Shown here piece after piece: positions 11,944-22,963 of a stretch of DNA of 64,000 nt. The notes under the pieces are model-generated. The model was not told where the DNA came from, ran no database searches, and worked only from the letters and a program-made list of their open reading frames with translations. Within the stretch, counting starts at the first letter, position 1. Every line of letters begins with the position of its first letter. Source of the DNA: Nemania diffusa (lineage: Eukaryota; Ascomycota; Sordariomycetes; Xylariales; Xylariaceae); the NCBI GenBank assembly GCA_038501195.1, contig JBBPUQ010000001.1:4650001-4714000 (forward strand). Direction: 5' to 3'. The position numbers were made by a program, and so were the translations under genes.

Positions 11944-13908
11944 CTTGTCAGGCTTTATGACGATTAATGACTGCGTGTGTAAGTTGGTTCTATCGTTTGA
12001 GATTTTTGGGGGTGACTGTATTATATGGACTGTCTGGTCGAAAGGATTATACCGTCTTATATCAAATAAGTAGGAGGCTTGGATCTGGTCGTCTTGGCCG
12101 ATGAACGGTGACGCCGCCGGAGACGAGAAGAGTCAGATGGGCTCTGCACGTATCACAACGATGTTTGCCGGCGTATGAGTCACGATGGTGGGCAAAAGTG
12201 ATATATACTTCTAGCTGTGTGCACTGGTTTGGCGCGAATCCAGGATTCTATGTAGATAGGTTACTCTACCAACTAAATGTAGGTTCATTCGGATAGCCTC
12301 AATAATCGACCATCATAGACATTGTGCAAGCTACATGAATTCTACGCCAGGTAGGTACCTAAGGTATGTAGTACTTATAAGCCTGCCCAGGTGAGCTTAC
12401 ACCTGAGCATGACCCACTATAAACCCGCAGGAATACAATCACATAACACTCAATACAACATGAGGAGGTATTAGATATATCATAAATCATGAATGCGGCG
12501 GATAATAAGAAAAACCACGGCCTGTTAATACTTCAGCTTATTTCAAAATAAATTAATCTGCGTATATGCTTCTAGCTTAAAGCACTTCGCTGATATAAAC
12601 TTATATATGACGGGATAAGCCGATCTAAAGATATTATGCATGGTATTGGACTGTACTGGTGGCTTATAATTGATAATTCGGGAACAACCCAGCAATCTAA
12701 AACTTATGCATTGCTCTATTAAACTTTAGAAGCGGTTACGCTGCTTTAGAGTGTCACACGGTTGAGAAGTTTAAAACTTACTATGATTTAGCAAAAGTCT
12801 TACGCGCTCGATGCATGGGGCTTGAAGAATTGTTCACAAGTCATCAGAGATACTTAGGCCACAAGGGTTTCAACTCTATGCGTAGAGGATAAGTAGTTCT
12901 AAACCGTACTAAACAACTATACTCTTGAATTCAACTAATAATTACATCTCGTCGGAATGTCCTTGGCCTCACCTACATCATCAGACCATTATGCCCGTTT
13001 TCTTTTCATCCTTACCGCCCTTTAAGACACATAGTTCCTATTTCTTGAGTGATGGAGGAGATTAGCGACTTCGCAAACTCTCTCTCCAACCAAAGAGCTT
13101 GCCAGCTCAACCCCTTAGAGGCTCAAGAAAGAAATAATTCAGGAGGTCTAAACAATGAATGATTTAGTTGAATGTACGCTGCGACCACGTTTTCTGTGCT
13201 GCTGTTGCTATTATCCGTTGGCAGTACCTAGCGTGCAACTTTAACAGAATCGTCCCAAGGTTGTGGATATCTGAAGCATCATCATTTGGGTATAGCTTCT
13301 AAGCTTGCTTGGACAGGTAAGCTAAACAGGGGTACGGTACATAGGTAGGTACATCGAATATGCATAAAATATATGCACAAAAGAGCGTAAATACTTTGTA
13401 CCTAGCCTACGACCCTTGACACATCCCTTCAAACAGACTAGCTCTTAATTGGCCAGATTGATTGGCTGATCCCTAGAAAGTGAAGGTGGCCTTTCGCGCC
13501 ATGTGCATCTTTAAGCGGGATCCCTCAAGGCTCGAACAGCCTCGATTAGCCAGCTGTCTTCACCAGCTTCATTTCCCATTGCCCATTGACCCTTCTCGGT
13601 ACTTCAACGTCGACACTTAAGCTATCGGCCGTATTGTCTCCACGCCCTGCTTGCCCGCCAACGCCTCCGTGGTGTGGACTTGCTGCTTGCTCGCGTGTTA
13701 ACTAACACACGGATATTTCATCTTCTTCTGCTTCCATGCACGCGCGTCCCGCACATCTAATGTCGCATTCACGGTGATCGGTTTCTTTGGCTATTTTTTT
13801 TTCGGTCGCTGTATCCTGTCGCATACGTCTTAGTGCCGTACACTGCGCCACCCGGCCCCGGGAATATTGCCAACACACGTCGAGTAGCTTTCCTCCGGAT
13901 CAACTGTC
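11944..13908. other. Intergenic (2.0 kb)
   Basis: Upstream region of both the GNAT gene (minus) and ERV46 (plus). It is AT-rich with scattered GGTAGGTACCTA words (about 12350, 13340). A C/T-rich stretch from about 13550 to 13900 is the likely ERV46 promoter and leader. No coding region recognised. Confidence 0.5.
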
Positions 13909-15412
13909 ATGGCTCCCAAGTCGAGGTTCACGAGGCTTGACGCCTTTACTAAGACTGTGGAAGATGCGAGGATACGCACTACATCTGGTGGCATCGTCAC
14001 CATCGTATCCGTTATTGTTGTTCTCTATCTTGCTTTGGGAGAGTGGTCCGATTATAGAAGGATTGTCATACATCCCGAGCTCATAGTTGATAAGGGACGA
14101 GGTGCGTCTTTCCTTTCCCGGTCCTGCGCCTCAAACCGGCAGCTTGCTAATAAACCGTTCAACAGGAGAACGTATGGAAATCCACATGAACGTCACCTTC
14201 CCGAAGATGCCTTGCGAGCTCCTCACCCTCGACGTAATGGATGTGTCTGGCGAACAACAGCATGGTGTTCTACATGGTGTGAACAAGGTCAGGCTCCAAC
14301 CCGCCTCCCAGGGTGGAGGAGTCATTGATACCACCGCGCTCGCGCTGTCAGTCGAATCCCCTTAGTGCGGTTGTGCTATTGCGCGCGTGGGCATTGTCAT
14401 TAACGGTCGTTGTAGGCACGATGCGAACGAAGCGGCTACCCATCTCGATCCCGATTACTGCGGTACTTGCTACGGTACCCCTGCACCATCGACCGCGGCT
14501 AAGCCAGGATGCTGCAACACTTGCGACGAGGTACGGGAGGCATACGCGCAGGCATCCTGGGCCTTCGGTAGGGGCGAAGGTGTTGAGCAATGCCAGCGCG
14601 AACACTATGCTGAGAAGCTGGATGAGCAACGGCACGAGGGCTGCCGCATTGAGGGTGCTATTCGTGTCAATAAGGTAATAGGAAACTTCCACTTTGCTCC
14701 GGGTCGGAGTTTTAGCAACGGCAATACGCACGTTCACGACTTGAAGAACTACGTGGATAGCCCGGTGAAACATTCATTTGAGCATGAGATTCACCAGCTC
14801 CGATTCGGACCTCAGCTTCCCGAAGATGTGGGCAAAAAATATTCCAAGAGCAGTCCCTGGACGAACCACCACTTGAACCCGCTCGACCAAGTTAAACAGA
14901 CGACGGATGACCCCAATTTCAATTTCATGTATTTCCTCAAAGTTGTCCCCACAGCATACATGCCTCTGGGCGCGAAGCCGAGCGTACAACAAGAGCGACC
15001 TGCGGATGACAGTGTGTGGTTGGGTAACCTGGGCAGCAGTTTTGATGGCAGCATGGAGACTCATCAGTATTCTGTCACAAGCCACAAGCGAAGCCTGAAT
15101 GGTGGTGATGATGCGGCCGAGGGCCACCAGGAGCGAATGCATGCAAGAGGCGGTATTCCGGGCGTATTTTTCTCATACGTAAGTGCCATGAAGGCCGGTT
15201 AGCAACATTTAGGCCCATACTAACCTTAGTCTTTATAGGATATTTCACCAATGAAGGTGATTAACCGGGAGGAGCGTGCTAAGACATTTTCAGGTTTCCT
15301 CACAGGTCTCTGCGCCATCCTGGGTGGCACGCTGACTGTAGCAGCAGCGGTAGACCGGGGTGTTTACGAAGGGGCAACAAGACTGAAGAAGCTTCAGTCC
15401 AAGAACCTATGA
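13909..15412 (+). CDS. ERV46: ER-Golgi vesicle protein Erv46 / ERGIC3
   Basis: COPII vesicle membrane protein that, with Erv41, acts as a retrograde receptor returning escaped ER proteins from the Golgi. Four exons: 13909-14101, 14166-14346, 14416-15178 and 15239-15412, giving 436 residues. The second intron uses GTCAGT as donor; only that choice keeps the phase and gives TTALALHDANEA. Two membrane spans are visible, near residues 28-46 (GGIVTIVSVIVVLYLALG) and close to the C-terminus (FLTGLCAILGGTLTVAAA). The large lumenal domain between them carries the conserved Cys pattern CGTCYG...CCNTCDEV, then EGCRIEG, VNKVIGNFHFAPGRSF, WTNHHLNPLD and HQYSVTSHKRSL. The cytosolic tail is short and basic, as in the family. 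Confidence 0.96.
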
Positions 15413-15639
15413 GGCAGTTTCCAAGATGGGGTTCGCACATGTGTAGAATATGTAGGCAGTAGGGCTTGGGCTGGAATTTCATCGTTGTTGCATCCAATGG
15501 AGTTAGGCTTTTTCTAGTTTCAAAATGGTATCAATCATCTTTTCCTGTTCATGTTAAAATTCTATTACTTAGGTAGATGGCTAAGATTACGAATTAAATC
15601 AATCCTCACGGCTATCTACAACAATAATGATAGAAAACA
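15413..15639. other. ERV46 3' region
   Basis: AT-rich 3' flank of ERV46 leading into a possible gene remnant on the opposite strand. No other feature seen. Confidence 0.4.
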
Positions 15640-16394
15640 TTAATAAATATCACAAGCCTTTAAGTCCGTGTATGATGGCTCGTTCGCTAAGTACCTAGGT
15701 AGGGAGTCGCTGCGCTGGACTACATACATTAAGTACCTAGAGGTACATACATACTGTCCAGAACCACACATGTAGACTACATATAAACCTTCCCTCGGTG
15801 GCGGACAGTGCCAGGCTCCCACTAAATGCTCGATACCTGTATTATCGACGTATGTGGCTAGCTGAGCGACATATTTAGTTGCTATTGGATAATGGACAAT
15901 TTCAAACCAGCGAGATCTAGTTACCTTGATAATGAGGCCCAGCATACCACACAGAGGCCGGGCTCCAGCGGCCGTACTGCTGAGACCAATGCTTGTAGCA
16001 AATAATAGAGAAAAATATCGAAAATGTTGGATCAGAGGCGACATCAAACGCCGCGAATACTTGGGAAAATTGGCTAGTTCCCTTTCTAGCTGTTGATAGC
16101 TACCGATATTTCGAATATAATGCCTGTCATCGCTCTCCAAAGGCTCGAGGCAGCGTTGAACCTCCGATTCCCATTGCTAGGATAATAGCCTATTGACGAT
16201 ACAATTGTAAGCAAGGTCATGATATGGCACTCAGATACTGAAGTAATTGCTAGTACGTAAATGAATTTCAACGTACAGTCTCTCCATGACGTGGAACTAG
16301 ACGATGTGGTAGTGCCTAGGCAGTTTGCAACCACAAATGAAAAATCTAGGCGTAACTTAGCAATAGATGATCCCTCTGGTGAAGGCTCACACAC
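15640..16394 (-). pseudogene. Possible remnant of a fungal STAND/NLR-type N-terminal domain
   Basis: On the minus strand an acceptor (TAG at 16179-16177) opens a frame at 16176. It reads QWESEVQRCLEPLESDD and later LMSPLIQHFRYFSLLF and LCGMLGLIIKV. This pattern of amphipathic helices resembles the N-terminal regions of fungal NACHT/ankyrin proteins. An upstream segment (16394-16258) can be joined in phase through an 80-nt intron with donor GTACTA. Nothing that looks like the rest of such a protein follows: the frame ends at 15640, next to the ERV46 3' end. The similarity is a general impression, not a firm family match. It may be a truncated fragment or chance. Confidence 0.3.
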
Positions 16395-17240
16395 GACGCC
16401 GAATCTAATTCTTATGGTTTCGTGGCGCTATTAGGGGACGACAAGAAAGAATGAGCCTGCTAGTCAACTGAGTCGGTTTAGTTACGAGAGAGAGAGAGAT
16501 GCATTACCATTCAGTCTCTCTCTTCTCAGCCCAAACACGCATTTGTGAGACACTATGTAGGGATATAGATGATCGGTCTGCTTCGTGTATGATGTGGCAG
16601 ATAAAATCAAATGCAGTGATACGTCGGTCAATTCTGATGAGTCATGAGGCTTACGACTACTCTTCACGGGATATATATAAGCTTGTCATAACCCTGCAAG
16701 AACATCAATACAATAACACACAACTTTTCGTGACCACTATCCAAGCCATCGCCCCGACTGTCAAACAAAAGTCAGTAGCCAAATTATCATATGCTCAACT
16801 TTGAAGACTGAAGGCGACTTACTGTACAGTCCCTGCACCTCAAATGTACTACAGAGAAGCCACCAACCTCGAATATAGGAACAATGAGAGTAGCCGTGAG
16901 TAGAAGCAGAAGATTCAGGGTAGAATATAAACCGAACGGAACTAGGAGATCATTAGATTTGAGAACCTTTTCATTCTGGTATCGATGGAAGCTTTCATAT
17001 CTCTAAGTGGACATATTACTTCACCCGAAGATAACAGATCAGTAGTGGAATAGAACAAAACCCTTCATAATAGAAGCCCTCGTCACACATGGGGGTGGGT
17101 AGGACGAGATGCTTCGGACATCGAATTACAACTCTCGCTTAAATACCGTGTCAATTTCTACCCAACTTCACACACTTCCGTATTCTAGTAGCTCTAAATC
17201 CCCCTGAAGGTACCTTCTATATAAGCCCCTCATAATAAAT
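16395..17240. other. Intergenic, short GA repeat
   Basis: Contains a (GA)n run at about 16486-16498 and otherwise unremarkable AT-rich sequence. It is the presumed promoter of the M20 gene. No gene recognised. Confidence 0.4.
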
Positions 17241-18544
17241 ATGCTTTCGGTACCCTCAAAACCTTGTCTACGGCAAGTGCAAGCCCCCAAAGACAGAGAG
17301 ACCTTGATGCCATTATTGACAAGTATCGACCTGATCTTGAAAAGTTCGAAAATATCTACAAGGATATACACAATCATCCTGAGCTTGGCACTTTTGAGGA
17401 GCGGACTGCGTCTATTGCTAGTGACCATTTAACGGCTCTGGGTTTCGAAGTGACGAGCAATATTAGCGGCCATGGTGTCGTTGGCAATTTCCGCAATGGC
17501 ACTGGCCGTACACTTTTGCTGCGCGCAGACATGGGCGCCCTGCCAATTCGAGAAAATACTAGCATCTCGGATATGAGCCAGACTGTATTCAAGGACCCTG
17601 AAGGAAATGAGAGGCCCGTCATGCATGCCTGCGGACACGACATGCATGTCACATCTTTGATGGCCATCGCATCGTTGCTCGTGAACGCTGCCAAGGACTG
17701 GTCAGGGACGCTTACGTGCGTGTTCCAACCAAATGAAGAGAACGAAGCTGGAGCCATGGTAATGGTGAATGGCGGGCTCTATAATCATGCCCCAAAGCCA
17801 GACATTGTCCTAGAGCAGCACGTTGACCATCGTCGAAATGGAAATATTGCCATCCGTGCGGGACCTTGCGAGGCAGCAGCTGATTCCTTTCTCGTTACAG
17901 TCTACGGGAAAGGCGGTCATGGCAGCAAGACAGAGAGCTGTATTGATCCTATAGTCATGGGTTGCCATATCGTCGTGCGGCTACAGTCGATCGTCAGTCG
18001 CTTAGTCGCTCCCCAGGACGAGGTCGTCCTTACATGTGGCAGCTTCCACGGCGGCGACGCACATAATGTCATACCCGACTTTGTTAAGTTTAAGATTAAT
18101 GTCCGCTCGTACAACGAGAAGGTTAGAGCGACAGTTCTTAAGGCAATCGAGGACATCATCTATGCCGAAGCCTCTGCGGTTGGAGCACCCAAAGAGCCTA
18201 CCATCGAGCGGACGCACAAATACCCCCTCAAATCGAATGATTCAAAACTTACAGAAGAGCTTCGGCGCTTATTTATTGACCACTTCGGCGAATCTCACGT
18301 GGAAGAGATGGAAAAGCTGGCTGGAAGCGAAGACTCTCCTAATCTAGCGTTACTTTATAACGCCTCTTATGTGATCTGGTTCTGGGGTGCAACTGCAGGC
18401 AAAAAATACGATAAAGCCGTCGAAGAGGGGAATTTAGGCAGCCTGCCCTAGATTCATTCGGCAGAGTTTTGCCCCAGCGTTCGGCCAACTTTAGAGGTCG
18501 GTGTTCGAGCCATGTCTCTAGCAGCATTGTCATACTTCACTTGA
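17241..18544 (+). pseudogene. M20-family amidohydrolase, interrupted by an in-frame TAG
   Basis: Relative of the bacterial/fungal amidohydrolases (hippurate and IAA-amino-acid hydrolase type, di-zinc M20 fold). The continuous frame runs 17264-18451. Visible are RTLLLRADMGALPI, the metal-binding HACGHDMH, FQPNEENEAGA (Glu pair), EQHV, GKGGHGS and GSEDS. The frame stops at a TAG (18449-18451), yet the same frame continues to 18544 with 30 more conserved codons (IHSAEF...RPTLEVGVRAMSLAALSYF). These match the usual family C-terminus and include the final His metal ligand, so the stop removes an active-site residue. There is also no in-frame ATG before the conserved region. The frame begins at a TTG at 17264, or an ATG exon at 17241-17249 could be spliced through a weak 47-nt intron (17250-17296). 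Either a recent pseudogene or a gene rescued at RNA level. Confidence 0.75.
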
Positions 18545-19637
18545 ACGACGTTGCGATCCAAGTCCTAACGGTCAATAATCCACCACTACGAAGAGCATTT
18601 CCCGGTCACCTAATTACTCATACTTAGGCATTGAGATACGGTCGTTACTTACCTAGATAGTCAAGGTTATTTCAGCTGCAACGCACCACCTCTCTGGAAC
18701 TAGTCACTGTCACGACCCCTATCTTTACACTCGAGGACAAGTGCCACAACAAACTTGCCATCGAAATAACATATGCCATACCTGTCGTGAACCGACAAGC
18801 TAGTAGCCCTACTGTTCAGGTCTAGTTTGGGACAAGGCATATAGGTACGAAGTAGCATCAGAACCACTTTTAGGATAAGAAATACGTGATAACTCGAGAG
18901 ATTCGATATCGAGTCGCTCGAGGAGAACTCGATGACGGGTCTCTCGCGTCCCAAAGTATCAATGAGGGAAGAGGTCATTATATAGTCTCAGACATTTCCT
19001 ATGTATCTAGTCGTTCCTTACCTCAGTGGCCAATCTATCAAGTATTCAAATATATTGTTGACGGTAAAAACGAACCCGTTTTGGGTACCGTTTCTACCGG
19101 GTATAAAGTAGGTAGTTACTGCCTGATGAGGGCTGAGCCGAGCCTAAGTAAAAGCGGCCGGTACGCTAAGCTGCAAATAGGTACCTGGGTACCGCAAGGG
19201 AGGTATGTATTAGGTAATGTCTATCGTGATTAAACGGGGTTTGCTTGGACCAACTAATGCACCCCATAGTATCAATTTAAGACCTGCCCCACTACTTCAT
19301 TCAACCTGACATGTGTACCGAAACTACTCCTTTTCTTTAGCTTTACCAACAGCCTTCAAGACAAAAACTTAACAATAGATGAAAGTGGTTAACGGCGTGA
19401 GAAATCTGCGGGCACATGCTTTGTATTCAAGTGGCCACGTGCTACGTTACTTAGGAGGAATACTTTGTACTTTAGATGATGGTCTAGACCCTAGAAGTTA
19501 AGCCATCTCAAGCTAGGTACGGAGGTGGGCTGTGATTAGCGATAAAGTTCACTAACCTAAGTGGTGCGACGCCCCACATACCCCTTGTCACGTGATAATA
19601 CAGGGAGGACCTGCCATCTGCGCCGCAACGCGATGTA
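18545..19637. other. Intergenic (1.1 kb)
   Basis: Upstream region of the Sel1-repeat gene. A 115-codon open frame at 18886-19233 has no recognisable motif and lies in non-coding-like sequence with GGTACCT words (about 19180-19200). Not called as a gene. Confidence 0.5.
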
Positions 19638-22059
19638 ATGACTCCTTACGCAGTACGTAGACAACCTCCCAAAACATGTCTCGAGAGCTGCGATCTTGCA
19701 ACAATGGTAGTTCACGACTCCAGCGAGTCCAATAGCCCTAATCACTCGTCACACGCTGGAAGGATGGCGAACCGGCCCAACTTCATCGACCTACGCTCAG
19801 GCTCATCGAATACCGTCAATTCATCTTCATCCTCGCGCCCTCTCCGATCTCCACGGTTACACGTCGCTGGCGAAGTGCCCCCTGCTTTATCCCCTCTTGA
19901 CGCCTTCGCAGCCCAGAGCCGCCTGCTTGCAAAACAGCTTGAAGAGAGCGCCCGGAATGGGAATCGAGTCAGCCGTCTTCCTCCACTGACCACCGACAGC
20001 CCCTTGATTGTTCAGGGCCGCTCTGAGTACTTCCGCTCCCTGTCCTACGATTCGACCGACGAGCAAAATGGCATCTCCCCAAAGCAGTCCTCCGGGCTCG
20101 GCCTCACCACCGAAATCGAGACGCCCTTAGATCGCCCTCGCTCTATGCACCCGCGAATGAGTCGCATTCCTGCTACACCTGATGAGACCATACCAGTCCC
20201 CCCAAATCCGTTCAAGGATGGCCTGCGTGGCCGTTCATTACAAAAGCTGGATGAGGACAATGGCATGTACGGCGCTCGCAGGGAGCAGTCGCCCGGAGAT
20301 CTGGAATCCGAGTCTCGATCCGCGAGCATACAAGGGAGCCTGCGCCGCGCATCTCCGTCACACGGACGATTTCCTACCTCACCTGAAAAGCTCACCAAGA
20401 CCGCTTCAAATGAATCGGCTAACCTAGTCCCCCCTCGATCCCTATTTCCAAAGCGTTCATCGAGCATCATGTCAGCACCGTTAGATACCTACAACGACGA
20501 TACCCTCAGTGCATCATTCCATTCTCAGCATCCCCGGAAGCTATCATCTAGTAGTGCCTTCTCAGGGCCAGTAATTACATCTCCTATTGCCCACTATCAA
20601 AGATCCCCTTCAGTCAGCTCAGATGCGTCTGCACCGCTGCCAAGACCGTCATTCAACTTCTCACGCCCGCTAAGCCGTGCAGGGACACCGTCATTTGATG
20701 CTCCATCTAGACAAGCGTCCTCAGATAGTCATCCCTCCTTCGTACTAGCTGATGACACTGCCCACACACCCGTCAGTATGCACAGCGATGCCTTTGCGGA
20801 AGGTGCCGTTGCAGGTGGGGATGCAGCGCCCTCATATATATACTCTAAATATTCGTTACCTCGTGGTAAATCATTGCAGCGCAATTCTGCTGTGCTCCAC
20901 GACGGCGATTCGCCATCCTCCTCATTCACTTTTGAAGCACCTTCCGTGCCAGGAGGAAACCGACAGGCGCCTCCCTCTCCCCCGACCCGGCCCTCCAGCT
21001 CCTCCTCTCGGTATCAAGATGCCGTGATTATGGGAGACTCATTCATAGGTCGGCCATCTCTAGAACGCAGCAAACTATCTACCGAAATGTCAGCGGATGG
21101 CGAACGCTCTAGAGAGGTTACCCAACCATCGACTAGAGATAGCAGACCATCAACAGATATACCTAGAGGACGGACTTTATCGTCAGTCCCTCATGATGAA
21201 GCCCAAGCTAGAGCTCGAACTCCTATGTCTGTAGCAACGAGCGATTCTGCTAGCACTATCAAGCCACCTAAATCACAGCATTCTTCGACACCTACGGCCG
21301 CGGAGATGAGCACAGAGGAGCATCTAGCGAAGGGCATCAAGTGTCATGAGGAAGGCTCTGTAAAGGAATCCACGTACCACTTACGCCTTGCTGCGCACGG
21401 CGGAGAACCCACCGGCATGTTGCTATACGCTCTAGCATGTCGACATGGATGGGGTATGCGACCGAATCAACGAGAAGGCGTTGAATGGCTACGGAAAGCT
21501 GCGAATATCGTTAGTGCGGAAATGGCAGAAGACGACGACCATGCCAAAGATGGCAAGACAGTCGATTTTATGGAAAGGAAAACCAGAAAAGCCCAGTTTG
21601 CATTGAGTATTTATGAGTTGGGTGTTAGCCACATGAATGGATGGGGCATTGAACAAGATAAAGCCCTTGCACTTCGGTGCTTTGAGATATCAGGAAGTAA
21701 GTTGAGCTCACACCGGATCCATAACAATGAATACTAAGTATGCGATAGACTGGGGCGATGTCGATGCTCTCGCGGAAGCGGGCTTCTGTTATGCGCAAGG
21801 CATTGGCTGTAAAAAGGATCTCAAGAAGAGCGCCAAGTTTTACCGTATGGCCGAAGCTAAGGGCATGAGCATGCCAGGAAACAGTTGGTGAGTTTTGCTA
21901 ACAAATATATTTACCGACTACAATATACTGATCTTCGCTCCCAGGATACACAAAGCAAAATATAGCGATGATGCGAGCAGCACAAAGTCTATGAAGGCAA
22001 GAGGCAAATCAAAAAGTAGGGGCATTTTCGGCAAGAAATCGAAGGAAACTGCATCTTAA
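19638..22059 (+). CDS. Sel1-repeat protein, Dsf2/Nif1-like
   Basis: Likely orthologue of S. cerevisiae Dsf2 and S. pombe Nif1, a Sel1-repeat protein described as a mitotic inhibitor acting on the Nim1/Cdr1 kinase. Three exons: 19638-21696, 21749-21887 and 21945-22059, giving 770 residues. Introns of 52 nt (donor GTAAGT, branch ATACTAA) and 57 nt (donor GTGAGT) keep the frame and join CFEISGNWGDVDALAEAGF and GNSWIHKAKYSDD. Residues 1 to about 550 are Ser/Pro-rich and probably disordered, with many SP/TP sites and an NPF motif (VPPNPFKDG). From about 555 on there are Sel1-like helical repeats (EEHLAKGIKCHEEGS, GMLLYALACRHGWGM, AQFALSIYELGVSHMNGWG, GFCYAQGIGCKKDLKK). The C-terminal tail is strongly basic. 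An internal Met at residue 23 is an alternative start. Confidence 0.88.
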
Positions 22060-22963
22060 TCTTATGGGGATTAATTTGCAGTTATCATTACTCGGCGTTC
22101 ATGGTTGCGGAGGTATACTTCGATAAAAGCATCGCGTATACCATTGTCATTTCGAAATGACGGTTCTAGGGAAATGCGCCACAGGCATCATATCATTATT
22201 TCATATGTGCCATTCGGCGTATTTATTGGTCCTCGAGGCGAAAGGGGATCGCCAAGGCCCGTATTAATCATTGAGCGTGATAAGTGGCGGCAAGTTTTCT
22301 CAGACGTTAAGGTTTTTCTTTGTGTACATTGAAAGCTGAGGACAGCAAAACGTTGGTACACCCATTCTACGTCCCATACTTGCGGGACTAATTGAAAGGC
22401 AGAGATGTTCAGAGATGTTTTGAGATTCAGGTGCGGAATGGGAATTAGGCAAAATGTCTACAAAATTGATGTGGCCAGCTACAACCGAACAGCTCAGGTT
22501 ACGTAGAATTCATGCTAAGCCAATAATTTCTAAGGCGGCCCACTCCAACAAGTTGCTTGTTGGATGACGCACAAACTTCGACTGTCTAAATGCAATACAA
22601 GAACCAGAATATTCATCTGGGCAAAATTCATCACGAGAATATAACTCGGGACTATTGCCAAGAATGTGGTCTAACTTAGTTACATGTGCGAAGCTATATA
22701 CATCCATTATCCCTTTGAATGCCCCTTCGGCACAGCGACTTAAAAGTGGAGTAGCGGGGCCGAGCTTTACTTGCATATACCCAATAAAACTATTATCCGA
22801 GCATGATTTTATACTCTTACTGTGTATATATAAATAAGTTCGGCCCCACTATGCAACTTTCAAGTCACTGTGCCTAAGGGGCATTCAAAGGGATAGATAT
22901 GGCGCCCTCTGATGTGTGATGTAGGTTATGGGTGTTTGCCCAACGATAGGGAGGTGCCTCATC
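22060..22963. other. Convergent intergenic region
   Basis: About 900 bp between the ends of the Sel1-repeat gene and the threonine aldolase gene. Open frames at 22105-22332 (plus) and 22510-22776 (minus) have no family features. No gene called. Confidence 0.5.

Noticed and set aside
12108..12296. 62-codon plus-strand frame upstream of the GNAT gene
   Set aside because: Short, no homology cue, sits in promoter-like DNA.
18371..18451. An 81-nt intron (GTGATC...CCCTAG) that would splice out the M20 stop codon
   Set aside because: It keeps frame but would delete the conserved WFWGAT segment and has a poor donor; a premature stop is the simpler reading.
18886..19233. 115-codon frame upstream of the Sel1-repeat gene
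   Set aside because: No recognisable motif or signal, contains the dispersed GGTACCT word, and has no splice or promoter context.
22510..22776. 88-codon minus-strand frame with faint ankyrin-like feel at its start
   Set aside because: Only the first ~20 residues look ankyrin-like; no repeat follows, and no supporting exons were found nearby.
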